From contig UQNN01000010.1 in assembly GCA_900542445.1 (NCBI GenBank), forward strand, positions 1 through 64,000: 64,000 nt of DNA, read 5' to 3'. The DNA comes from an uncultured Eubacteriales bacterium (lineage in GTDB: Bacteria; Bacillota; Clostridia; Christensenellales; Aristaeellaceae). Shown here piece after piece: positions 1 to 7,104 of this stretch (position 1 is the first letter of the stretch; every line of letters starts with the position of its first letter). The translations under genes were made by a program, and so were the position numbers. The notes beneath the pieces are model-generated. The model was not told where the DNA came from and did not search any database. It was given only the letters and a program-made list of their open reading frames with translations.

Positions 1-101
1 AAATCGACTGACCTTTCTTTTTTACCCAACAATATCTTTAATTAAGGGAGACGGGGCGAACCGAACCGGATTATCAGACCCTGACGCGGCTTTCGGAACT
101 G

Positions 102-710
102 GTGGGGCTGGAATTCGTGCCCCAAGAAGAGACTCAAACCGAGCCGGAGGCCGAGGAGGAAGATCAGGCGCAAAAGCCCGATGAAAAAAAGAAGTTTCGC
201 CTGCGTCCGTGGCTGATGATTCTGGCGGCGGCAGCTCTGTTTGTGCTGGGGATTATCTTTCTGCCGTCCGTCGGCCATGAAAAGGGCGGCTATACGATCG
301 ACTGGTTTGAGCAGGAAATGGCGAATGAGCCGGGGCAGGCCTATATCCGCATTTATACCAAGACGGAACTGCCCGTTGCGGTCAAACAGCAGACGGAGGA
401 ATCCACGCCGGTTTGGGAATATAATCTCTTTTTCAAGGAAGAAAACGGCGTCGGCGTAACCGTGGATGAGCTGACGCGCGTGCGTTTTTACAAAAAAGGG
501 AAGACGGACATCTATGCGCAGACGACGGATGTTTTCGGCGAGAATAACGGCGGAAAACCCAGCTATATCAGCGGACGGGAATTTCGGCGGCTCACCTACG
601 GCTGTAGGGCGGATTCCAAGAGCGTCGGCGACGGCTGGATGCTTCGCGGAACGGACGATAAGGGCCGGAAGGTTTGTTTCCGGGTGTATATTCCGTTTGA
701 GACCCAATGA
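102..710 (+). CDS. Membrane-anchored protein of unknown function, start uncertain
   Basis: About 202 residues from a GTG at 102. An acidic Glu/Pro-rich cytoplasmic stretch (residues 7-30) is followed by a basic KKKFRLR patch, one membrane helix (about 36-55) and a hydrophilic domain of about 145 residues that should lie outside the membrane. No known family was recognised. The GTG has no good ribosome binding site. The frame stays open and looks coding upstream to the stop at 39-41, yet that stretch has no ATG, GTG or TTG, so the true N-terminus may be lost or altered near the window edge. It ends 5 bases before a strong hairpin shared with the convergent capA-like gene. Confidence 0.6.
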   Translation: MGLEFVPQEETQTEPEAEEEDQAQKPDEKKKFRLRPWLMILAAAALFVLGIIFLPSVGHEKGGYTIDWFEQEMANEPGQAYIRIYTKTELPVAVKQQTEESTPVWEYNLFFKEENGVGVTVDELTRVRFYKKGKTDIYAQTTDVFGENNGGKPSYISGREFRRLTYGCRADSKSVGDGWMLRGTDDKGRKVCFRVYIPFETQ

Positions 711-715
711 CATAC

Positions 716-757
716 AAAAAGACGCGACCCGTGCTTTGGCACAGGCCGCGTCTTTTT
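716..757. terminator. Bidirectional rho-independent terminator
   Basis: An 11-base perfect stem (AAAAAGACGCG pairing with CGCGTCTTTTT) encloses a 20-base loop. A-run and T-run ends on the two sides fit termination of both the plus-strand gene ending at 710 and the minus-strand gene ending at 785. Confidence 0.85.
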
Positions 758-784
758 GAAGAAATGCGTGAGGATTTGAGCTGC

Positions 785-1948
785 TTAATAGGCATACTTC
801 CATTCCGTCGGATACGGCGAAACGGCGGAAACGCCCGTTTTGGAGAATGCTTTTTCAAACTGGGCGTTCAGCTGATCGAGACGGGCGAGCAGGGCTTGCG
901 CGCCATCCGCATCCTTCGGCGTGGGCTTGAAATCGTTCACCTTCTCCTGAGACGAAATGGAGCAGGGGATGATGCGCATATCCGCATTTTCCGCCGTGCC
1001 GTCCGGATAGACGCGGAAGCGCTGCTGGAAGATGTAGGTATCCATGTCTTCCGGCTTGGCGTTGCCCGCAAAGGAGAAGTTGCCCAGCGAGTAGCAGATA
1101 TATTTGCCTTTGTAAAGCTCAATCGGGTTCATGCGGTGGCTGTGATGGCCGATGACCAGATCCGCGCCTGCATCGATGGTCGCGCGTCCCAGAGGCACCT
1201 GACGCTCGTTGGGCACGTAGTCCTTTTCATCGCCCCAGTGGTAGGAGACGATGACCAGCGCGCAGCCCGCGTCGCGGAGCGCCTGAATATCGCCTTCGAT
1301 GAAGGCATAAATGTTTTTGTAGTTGCCGTTGAAGGTCTGATAGGCCAGCATGCCGATTTTGACGCCCGTGCCCGTCGTGAATGTGGACGCGCCGAGATGA
1401 CCGCTGTACGTGATTCCGGCGGCGGCCAGCGTGTCGCAGGTGTCCTGATATCCGGCTGTGCCGTGATCCATGACGTGGTTATTTTCCAGACTGACGGCCT
1501 CCACGCTCGAAGAGGTCAGCACCTGCACATATTCCGGCGGCGCGGCGAAAGAGTAGGTGTTTTTTGTCGCGCTTTTGGTGTTGGTCAGCGTGCCTTCAAA
1601 GTTGATGAGCGTCATGTCGTCAGCCTCGAAGATGCTTTTGACATTGGAAAGCGGAAAATCCAGACCCAGCTCTTCCTGTGCGAGCTGTTTATCGAAGATG
1701 CTCTTGCCGCTCTTGCGTGTGTCGCCGCCGATGGTTACATCGCCTGTCGCGGAAATCGTGACAATAACGGAGCCGTCATTCTGCACGCGCCAGTCGCTGC
1801 CGTCTTCGCGCTGATACCACGCGCGCTCTTCCCACTGTTCGGCTTCTTCAATGTCGCCGAGCTTGGAAAGATCGAGCGATTCGGCAAAGACCGAACCGGG
1901 AAGAAGAAGGAAGAAAGCCGCCAAAGCGGCGGTGATGTGTTTCAACAT
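785..1948 (-). CDS. CapA-family (poly-gamma-glutamate type) secreted metallophosphatase
   Basis: A 387-residue protein with a signal peptide (about 1-22, cleavage near VFA-ES) and the CapA calcineurin-like fold. Metal-binding motifs are in order: ISATGD at 65-70, NFEGTL at 116-121, ENNHVMDHG at 155-163, HWGDE at 237-241, GHHSHR at 267-272 and SLGNFSF at 287-293. The family acts in capsule or poly-gamma-glutamate production and anchoring outside the membrane; the polymer handled here is unknown. The start at 1948 has an AAGGAGC site 6 bases upstream. It lies 24 bases after the LCP gene and shares its promoter, so the pair is probably one surface-polymer operon. Confidence 0.9.
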   Translation of the reverse strand: MLKHITAALAAFFLLLPGSVFAESLDLSKLGDIEEAEQWEERAWYQREDGSDWRVQNDGSVIVTISATGDVTIGGDTRKSGKSIFDKQLAQEELGLDFPLSNVKSIFEADDMTLINFEGTLTNTKSATKNTYSFAAPPEYVQVLTSSSVEAVSLENNHVMDHGTAGYQDTCDTLAAAGITYSGHLGASTFTTGTGVKIGMLAYQTFNGNYKNIYAFIEGDIQALRDAGCALVIVSYHWGDEKDYVPNERQVPLGRATIDAGADLVIGHHSHRMNPIELYKGKYICYSLGNFSFAGNAKPEDMDTYIFQQRFRVYPDGTAENADMRIIPCSISSQEKVNDFKPTPKDADGAQALLARLDQLNAQFEKAFSKTGVSAVSPYPTEWKYAY

Positions 1949-1972
1949 GGTTTAGCTCCTTGTAAAACGAAG

Positions 1973-2830
1973 TCACTGCTCGTTATCCAGCAGCGCATGG
2001 AAACGGGTTTTGTTGGTTTTCCAGCGCACGTCGAGCACGGAGGACGAACCGACGCTTCCGTAGGAATACGTGCCGTCCTGAGGAATCCGGAATTCCACAA
2101 AATCCGCGCCGGAGGTCATCAGAGTATAGCCCTGCGAAAGCACACTGAGGATATCCATCGCCGAAAGGCTCATTTTCATGCCGGAAGAAACTTCGTTATA
2201 CAGCCCGACCAGCTCCAGCAGCGACAGGCTGCGGCACTTGTCAAACAGCTGGGCGACGACTTTCCTCTGCCGCTCGGTTCGGGCGAAGTCGCCGCCGGAA
2301 CCCGTCGCCCGCGTGCGCATATAGGCCAGCGCGATGCGGCCCGTCATATGGACGAGGCCGGGGCCGTCCGGCATGTTCGGGTCTTTGCCCAAAAGGATGC
2401 TGCGGATGGCGAGATATTCGTTCTGATCGATTTCGATATCCACGCCGCCCAGCGCGTCGATCACGGGCTTGACGTTTTCAAAATTGACGAGAATCGCGCC
2501 TTCGATTTCGATATCGAGTTCGCGTTCCAGGCAGGAGACGATGCCGTCAAAGCCGTGATTTTTGTAGAGTAGGTTGATCTTGGTCTCGTTGCCGCGCGGG
2601 TTGTTGATCTTGCTGTCGCGCAGAATCGAGGTCAGGATGACGCGGTTGTACTTCGTATCCAGCGACACGAGCACGATGGTATCCGTTCGCGCGTCGTCCG
2701 TCACCTGATCCGCATAACCATCCTCGCCGAGCATCAGATAATGCTTCACCTGTGTATTGGTTTCGCCGAGCGCCGCCGCGCAGAAAAGCAGGAGCATCGC
2801 CAGCGCAAGCCCCAATATCCGTTTTTTCAT
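1973..2830 (-). CDS. LCP family (LytR-CpsA-Psr) cell-wall polymer ligase-like protein
   Basis: A 285-residue protein with an N-terminal signal or anchor helix (about 1-22) followed by an LCP domain. LCP enzymes move lipid-linked glycopolymers onto peptidoglycan outside the membrane. Visible motifs are DDARTDTIVLVSLD (45-58), ILRD (69-72), ALGGVDIEI (126-134) and the arginine cluster MRTR (171-174) with FARTERQR (182-189), which bind the pyrophosphate lipid. The start at 2830 follows a CGGAGGA site. It is first gene of the LCP-capA pair and is a candidate ligase for the polysaccharides encoded further along the window, though this link is inferred. Confidence 0.9.
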   Translation of the reverse strand: MKKRILGLALAMLLLFCAAALGETNTQVKHYLMLGEDGYADQVTDDARTDTIVLVSLDTKYNRVILTSILRDSKINNPRGNETKINLLYKNHGFDGIVSCLERELDIEIEGAILVNFENVKPVIDALGGVDIEIDQNEYLAIRSILLGKDPNMPDGPGLVHMTGRIALAYMRTRATGSGGDFARTERQRKVVAQLFDKCRSLSLLELVGLYNEVSSGMKMSLSAMDILSVLSQGYTLMTSGADFVEFRIPQDGTYSYGSVGSSSVLDVRWKTNKTRFHALLDNEQ

Positions 2831-2913
2831 GCTGTCCTCCGACTGTGGGGAAAAATCTTCTAAAAAATAAAACGAATCGGGCCGGGCTTTTCTTCCCGAA
2901 CCCGTATATTCTG

Positions 2914-2942
2914 ATTATATCGCAAATTCACCGCTTAGGCAA
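2914..2942 (-). promoter_or_regulatory. Sigma-A promoter for the LCP-capA operon
   Basis: Read on the minus strand: -35 TTGCCT (2937-2942), 17-base spacer, -10 TATAAT (2914-2919). It lies about 85 bases upstream of the LCP start. The rest of the gap up to 3095 shows no other clear element. Confidence 0.7.
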
Positions 2943-3113
2943 GGAGCCGCGTCATGTACGGCGGCAGTTGTTCATACACTGATAGCGACAAACGAAGAGA
3001 CGGACGGCCTTGACGGGAAACGGATGAAGCCGCGCGCCGTATAAAATACTGCATCAATGTGAACCCTGTATCTGCGCAAGAGCGCGGACAATCAGAAGGA
3101 GGGGATAGACGGG

Positions 3114-3959
3114 ATGGAGGTCAGCATGCAGGCGGCACGGCCCATACGCGGCCCGCACGGAGGTTGGCGGAAGCAGGAAATCGACGCCTTGCGGCAGAGT
3201 ATTGAGGCGGCGGAGCAAAGCGGCGAGTCGCTGCGCAGCGTATTTGATCGGATGAGCCGCCAGCTGGGGCGCAAACCCAACAGCATTCGCAATTTTTATT
3301 ATGCGCAGGTGCGCGCCGAACAGGGGGAGGGCGGCGCGCGGGCGATGCCGTTTGAAACGTTTTCCAAAGAAGAGGTGGAGCGGCTGGTGGAGCAGGTACT
3401 CACCGCGAAAGCGCAGGGCGTGAGCGTGCGCGCCTGCGTGCAGCAGCTGGCTGGCGGCGACCGGACGCGGATGCTGCGCTATCAGAACAAATATCGGTCT
3501 ACGGTGCGGACGCGGCCGGAACTGGTTCGTGGCGTGATGGAGCGCTTAAACGAGCAGGGGCGCGCCTACGTCAGTCCCTACGCCGGAGAAGAAAGCCCGG
3601 TCGAGCTGACGCGGCTCAAAACGCGCGCACAGGAGAGCGGCGACGCGCACATCGGTCAGCTGTTTGAATCGTTGGATTATCTGTTGGCCCGTGCGATGAC
3701 CAGGCCGGAGGGAAACGCCGACGCGCAGCGCAAGGCGGACAGGCTGGGCGCGCGCTGCGACATGCTGCGCATAGCGCTGGACGACGAGCACAAGCGTTTT
3801 GAACGTCTGCAAAGCGAAGCGGGCGGCATGATATCGCTCATCAAGGAATACGTCGCCCTGCCGGAAGACGCGCGGCAAACCGGGCTGAACGCATTTTGTG
3901 AGCAGGCGGCGCAGAGCCTCAGCCGTGTGGAATGCGCGATGATGGATGCGCCGCAGTAA
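3114..3959 (+). CDS. Myb/SANT-like (RsfA-type) DNA-binding protein with coiled-coil tail
   Basis: A 281-residue soluble protein. Residues about 10-65 resemble the Myb-like helix-turn-helix of RsfA-type Bacillota regulators: a Trp (GGWRKQEID) near the start, a long helix, then LGRKPNSIRNFYY as recognition helix. A second, weaker repeat of the same kind may follow at about 82-135 (FETFSKEEVERLVEQVL to RYQNKYRS). The rest is helical and charged. GAAGGAGGGG lies about 10 bases before an ATG at 3114, with another ATG at 3126. The targets are unknown. It stands alone between a divergent LCP operon and a terminator. Confidence 0.6.
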   Translation: MEVSMQAARPIRGPHGGWRKQEIDALRQSIEAAEQSGESLRSVFDRMSRQLGRKPNSIRNFYYAQVRAEQGEGGARAMPFETFSKEEVERLVEQVLTAKAQGVSVRACVQQLAGGDRTRMLRYQNKYRSTVRTRPELVRGVMERLNEQGRAYVSPYAGEESPVELTRLKTRAQESGDAHIGQLFESLDYLLARAMTRPEGNADAQRKADRLGARCDMLRIALDDEHKRFERLQSEAGGMISLIKEYVALPEDARQTGLNAFCEQAAQSLSRVECAMMDAPQ

Positions 3960-3965
3960 AACAAG

Positions 3966-4000
3966 CGCCCATGCCGAGTGAGAAGGCATGGGCGGTTTTA
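3966..4000 (+). terminator. Rho-independent terminator
   Basis: A 9-base perfect stem GCCCATGCC/GGCATGGGC with a 9-base loop, then GGTTTTA, directly after the stop of the Myb-like gene. Confidence 0.8.
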
Positions 4001-4013
4001 TTGACGGAAGCGT

Positions 4014-4100
4014 TTATTTCTTTTTTCCTTTCCACACGAACGTCCACCCCAGCAGAGCGGCGCTCAGCGCAAAAAAGAGGATGGAGAACCACGAAAGGTT
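4014..4100 (-). other. Out-of-frame membrane-helix tail downstream of the phasin-like gene
   Basis: In the -1 frame relative to the phasin-like gene, the minus strand reads NLSWFSILFFALSAALLGW followed by TFVWKGKKK and a TAA at 4014-4016: one ideal membrane helix with a basic end. No start codon or ribosome binding site of its own is visible. A slippery heptamer T-TTT-TTG (minus strand, 4070-4076) sits in the overlap just before the frame-0 stop. It may be an indel product or an alternative C-terminus. Confidence 0.35.
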
Positions 4101-4315
4101 TCCTCCGGCGTGACGACGTGCAGCGTCACGTTCTCTCGGATGGCGTCCTTGATGTTGTGCTTGAGTTCCTCATTGAGCACTTTGCCCTGCTCAACGGTCA
4201 GTTCGCCCTTTTTCACCAGCTCGTCCAGAATCCCTTCGGACTTTTCCTTTGTCGCGGCGACCGCGCCGATGCCGGCCAAAATCAGTTTGCGGAGTCCTTC
4301 GCTCAGTTGATCCAT
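4064..4315 (-). CDS. Phasin-like small helical protein
   Basis: An 83-residue protein resembling the small phasin-family or PHA-synthesis-regulator proteins common in Clostridia. It has a helix with LAGIGAVAATKEKSEGILDE (12-31), then LVKKGELTVEQGKVLNEEL, a typical family core. Start at 4315 has AAGGAGC 7 bases upstream. The last residues (TFRGSPSSFLR) look unlike the family. An overlapping frame, shifted by -1, continues with a hydrophobic stretch ending in KGKKK (4014-4100), so the C-terminus may have been changed by a frameshift. Function is unproven; such proteins may be structural or associate with membranes or granules. Confidence 0.65.
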   Translation of the reverse strand: MDQLSEGLRKLILAGIGAVAATKEKSEGILDELVKKGELTVEQGKVLNEELKHNIKDAIRENVTLHVVTPEETFRGSPSSFLR

Positions 4316-4434
4316 GATGATTGCTCCTTTCGCCCGCCAAGCGGGAAATCATACGCTTTATATTCGCGAAAAAAAGGGGGATTTCCTTTTTTCAAAAAAT
4401 GCGGTCAGTAGAAAGCAAAATGCACAAATTTCTC

Positions 4435-4463
4435 TTGACCGTACACGCGTAAAGCTATATCAT
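4435..4463 (+). promoter_or_regulatory. Probable sigma-A promoter upstream of the transketolase genes
   Basis: TTGACC (4435-4440), 17-base spacer, TATCAT (4458-4463). It precedes the response-regulator remnant and then the transketolase pair, with no terminator between, so it could drive the transketolase genes through a leader of about 260 bases. Confidence 0.5.
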
Positions 4464-4684
4464 AAATCAGTATGGTTTTGATGATGTCGGCTATGACGAA
4501 ACGCGCGTGATTCGCGAGTTGAAAGACCCGGAAAAGCGCACGATTCCGATTGCCGTCATGACCGCCAATGCGTTTGACGAGGACAAAAAGAAGGCGTTCG
4601 CCTTCGGCATGGCCGGCTTTATCGCCAAACCAGTGCTTTTTTCAGCGCGTCGCGACACTTGACGAGCTGCTCGGAAAGCAATAA
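4453..4684 (+). pseudogene. Remnant of a response-regulator receiver domain
   Basis: The frame open from 4453 gives a DDVGYDETRVIRELKD stretch, then IPIAVMTANAFDEDKKKAFA and GMAGFIAKPV. These match the alpha4-beta5 end of CheY-like receivers (MTANAF with the conserved Thr, then the KP motif). The N-terminal part with the phospho-accepting Asp is absent. After AKPV the frame stops at 4660-4662, while a neighbouring frame continues with TLDELLGKQ and TAA at 4682-4684, the normal family ending. So the piece is truncated at the front and frameshifted near 4635-4650. It fills the 417-base gap before the transketolase genes. Confidence 0.75.
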
Positions 4685-4732
4685 AATAAGAGAGACTGAT
4701 AACCCACTTCAAACCGTCTCAGGGAGGAAATT

Positions 4733-5575
4733 ATGACCAATCAGGAAAAGAAGCAGCTCGCGATCGCTGCCTGCCAAATCCGCATGGGCATCATTGAATC
4801 GACGCACGGCGCCAAGGCGGGCCATCCGGGCGGAAGCCTGTCTTCCGCAGAGATGTTCGCCTATCTGTATAACAAAGAGCTGCGTATCGATCCCAAACAG
4901 CCGAAAAAGGCCGACCGAGATCGTTTCGTGCTCTCCAAGGGCCACACGGCGCCGGGCCTTTACAGCGCGCTGGCCTATCGCGGCTTCTTCCCGGTGAGCG
5001 ACCTGCCGACGCTGCGCCATGCGGACAGCTATTTGCAGGGCCACCCGAATATGAACCTCGTGCCCGGCGTGGACATGAGCACCGGTTCGCTCGGCCAGGG
5101 CGTTTCCTGTGCGGCGGGCATGGCCAAGGGCGCGAAATATCTGGGACAGGATATCAACGTGTATACCCTGCTGGGCGATGGCGAAATCGAGGAAGGCGAA
5201 GTCTGGGAAGCATTCATGTTCGCCGCGCATTATAAGCTCGATAACCTGTGCGTCATCATCGATCTCAACGGTTTGCAGATCGACGGTCCGACCGAGAAGG
5301 TCATGAACAGCGCGCCGGTCGATGCGAAGATGGAGGCTTTCGGCTTTAACGTCATCACCATCGACGGTCACGATTACGACCAGATTGAAGGCGCGTTTAA
5401 CGCGTTCCGCGCCTGCACGGGCAAGCCGACGGCCATCCTGATGCACACCACCAAGGGCAAGGGCGTGAAGTATATGGAAAACAACGTCGATTGGCACGGC
5501 AAAGCGCCGAACGACGCGGAATATGAAGTGGCCATGAACGAACTGCGTGCCGCGATGGCAGAATTGGAGGCGTGA
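4733..5575 (+). CDS. Transketolase, N-terminal (ThDP-binding) subunit
   Basis: A 280-residue thiamine-diphosphate-binding half of a split transketolase, which moves two-carbon units between pentose phosphate pathway sugars in the cytoplasm. Motifs seen: HGAKAGHPGGSLSSAE near the N-terminus, FVLSKGHTAPGLYSAL, the GSLGQG turn, and the ThDP/Mg motif LLGDGEIEEGEVWEA ending in DLNGLQIDG. The ATG at 4733 has AGGGAGGAAA just upstream. Its stop is 2 bases before the ATG of the C-terminal subunit, so the two are translationally coupled. Split subunits are usual in Clostridia and archaea. Confidence 0.95.
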   Translation: MTNQEKKQLAIAACQIRMGIIESTHGAKAGHPGGSLSSAEMFAYLYNKELRIDPKQPKKADRDRFVLSKGHTAPGLYSALAYRGFFPVSDLPTLRHADSYLQGHPNMNLVPGVDMSTGSLGQGVSCAAGMAKGAKYLGQDINVYTLLGDGEIEEGEVWEAFMFAAHYKLDNLCVIIDLNGLQIDGPTEKVMNSAPVDAKMEAFGFNVITIDGHDYDQIEGAFNAFRACTGKPTAILMHTTKGKGVKYMENNVDWHGKAPNDAEYEVAMNELRAAMAELEA

Positions 5576-5577
5576 GC

Positions 5578-6522
5578 ATGAGCGAAGTGAAGAAAATCGC
5601 GACCCGTGAGAGCTATGGCAAGGCGCTGGTCGAGCTGGGCGCCGAGCACAGCAACCTCGTCGTGCTGGACGCCGACCTCGCCGCCGCCACCAAAACCGGC
5701 ATGTTCCGCAAGGCGTTTCCGGATCGCCATTTTGACTGCGGCATTGCGGAGGCGAACATGATCGCCGTCGCCGCGGGTCTGTCTACGATGGGACTTGTGC
5801 CGTTTGCGTCGTCCTTCGCGATGTTCGCGGCGGGGCGCGCGTTTGAGCAGGTACGCAATTCCGTCGGCTATCCCCATCTCAATGTGAAAATCGGCGCGAC
5901 GCACGGCGGTATCTCCGTCGGCGAGGACGGCGCTTCTCACCAGTGCTGCGAGGATTTCGCGCTGATGCGCTCCATCCCCGGCATGGTCGTGCTCTGCCCG
6001 GCGGACGATGTGGAAGCTCGCGCGGCGGTGAAGGCGGCCTATGCCTACGACGGCCCGGTGTATCTGCGTTTCGGCCGACTGGCGATCCCGGTTTTCCACG
6101 ATGAGGAAAACTATCGCTTTGAAATCGGCCGGGGCGAACAGCTGACCGAGGGCAATGACGTGGCGATGATCGCCACCGGCCTGATGGTTAACGAAGCGCT
6201 TATCGCGGCCAGGGCGCTGGCGGATGAGGGGATTCACGCGCGCGTCATCAACATCTGCACCATCAAGCCGCTGGATGAAGAAATCGTTGTCAAGGCGGCG
6301 AAGGAGTGCGGAAAGGTCATCACCTGCGAAGAGCACAGCATTATCGGCGGTCTGGGCGAGGCTGTCGCGGGCGTGCTCAGCGAAAAATGCCCGACGATGA
6401 TGCGCCGAATCGGCGTGAACGACGAATTCGGCCATTCCGGCCCGGCATGGGAAGTGTTGCGTCAGTTTGGCCTGTGCGCAGATCACATCGCCGAAGTCGC
6501 GCGGGATTTTGTGAAAAAGTAA
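5578..6522 (+). CDS. Transketolase, C-terminal (pyrimidine-binding) subunit
   Basis: A 314-residue partner subunit with the pyrimidine-binding and C-terminal transketolase domains. Motifs: VLDADLAAATKTG, RHFDCGIAEANMIAVAAGL with the catalytic Glu, the FASSFAMF segment, THGGISVGEDGASHQ, and a C-terminal domain with VINICTIKPLDEE and EEHSIIGGLG. ATG at 5578 is preferred over the overlapping GTG at 5572 because TTGGAGG ends 7 bases before it. It forms the heterodimeric enzyme with the gene just upstream. Two hairpins follow, one of them a clear terminator. Confidence 0.95.
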   Translation: MSEVKKIATRESYGKALVELGAEHSNLVVLDADLAAATKTGMFRKAFPDRHFDCGIAEANMIAVAAGLSTMGLVPFASSFAMFAAGRAFEQVRNSVGYPHLNVKIGATHGGISVGEDGASHQCCEDFALMRSIPGMVVLCPADDVEARAAVKAAYAYDGPVYLRFGRLAIPVFHDEENYRFEIGRGEQLTEGNDVAMIATGLMVNEALIAARALADEGIHARVINICTIKPLDEEIVVKAAKECGKVITCEEHSIIGGLGEAVAGVLSEKCPTMMRRIGVNDEFGHSGPAWEVLRQFGLCADHIAEVARDFVKK

Positions 6523-6611
6523 AACGGCCGCCCTTGACGGACGACCGGGAAAATGCTGTATATAGGCACAGCAGCGGGCTTTCAGGATTGATTAGCCCTG
6601 CTTATCAGAGT

Positions 6612-6642
6612 GATCATGATGGCAGTCATGATCCTCTTTTTT
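6612..6642 (+). terminator. Terminator of the transketolase operon
   Basis: An 8-base perfect stem GATCATGA/TCATGATC with a 6-base loop, followed by CCTCTTTTTTC. Confidence 0.75.
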
Positions 6643-6668
6643 CTTTATTCTCTATGAAATCCGCAATT

Positions 6669-6718
6669 AAAAACACGGCGGCGTTCTCCCCGGCTTAAAG
6701 AGAACGCCGCCGTGTTTT
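6669..6718. terminator. Very strong bidirectional hairpin terminator
   Basis: A perfect 19-base stem (AAAACACGGCGGCGTTCTC and its complement) around a short loop, with A-run and T-run on opposite sides. It lies between the transketolase operon and the minus-strand fragment ending at 6731, and is the natural terminator of that fragment. Confidence 0.85.
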
Positions 6719-6730
6719 GCATTTACGGGA

Positions 6731-6928
6731 TTATTCCGCCATGGCGCTGTCGGTTTCGACGCAGCGCTGCACATACGCGTGCTTGTTCAAATCGGCGTAA
6801 CGCGTGTCGTCGGGATCATCGACGATGGAGGGCACGCCTTTGACGGAGGCCAGCATCTTTTGAGGCACATAGCCCAGAATCATCTGTCCGTTGTAGCCGT
6901 CCAGCGCGGAATAAGACCAATAGCCCAT
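6731..6928 (-). pseudogene. 3'-end fragment of a minus-strand gene (SH3-like tail)
   Basis: The 65-residue stretch from an internal ATG, with WSYSALDGYNGQMILGYVP, looks like the last strands of an SH3-like extracellular domain followed by a short tail. The reading frame continues upstream through GVHRQPPFFCGE without a start codon or ribosome binding site, then meets sequence that is the promoter of the plus-strand polysaccharide operon. The gene therefore seems to have lost its 5' part. It is followed directly by the strong hairpin at 6669-6718, as expected for a genuine 3' end. The parent family could not be identified. Confidence 0.45.
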
Positions 6929-6991
6929 TTCGCCGCAGAAAAACGGCGGTTGGCGATGGACGCCGACGTCTGACTCGGAGGGCCGGAAGAG

Positions 6992-7020
6992 TTGACAGAA
7001 GATAGCGAAAACCGTATAAT
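6992..7020 (+). promoter_or_regulatory. Perfect consensus sigma-A promoter of the first polysaccharide operon
   Basis: TTGACA (6992-6997), 17-base spacer, TATAAT (7015-7020): an exact match to the consensus. It lies 85 bases upstream of the first glycosyltransferase and has no competing gene after it. The following genes, mostly overlapping or close-packed, run to 19610. Confidence 0.85.
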
Positions 7021-7104
7021 ATCTTAAAGTGTTATATTCTGCTCTTTAATTGGATAACTGATGGAATTTTATAAAGACAAAGCGGAAAAGTGGGGCGATG
7101 CGGC

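Noticed and set aside
707..2572. A plus-strand open frame of about 620 codons
   Set aside because: Runs opposite the capA-like and LCP genes, which have clear family motifs and ribosome binding sites.
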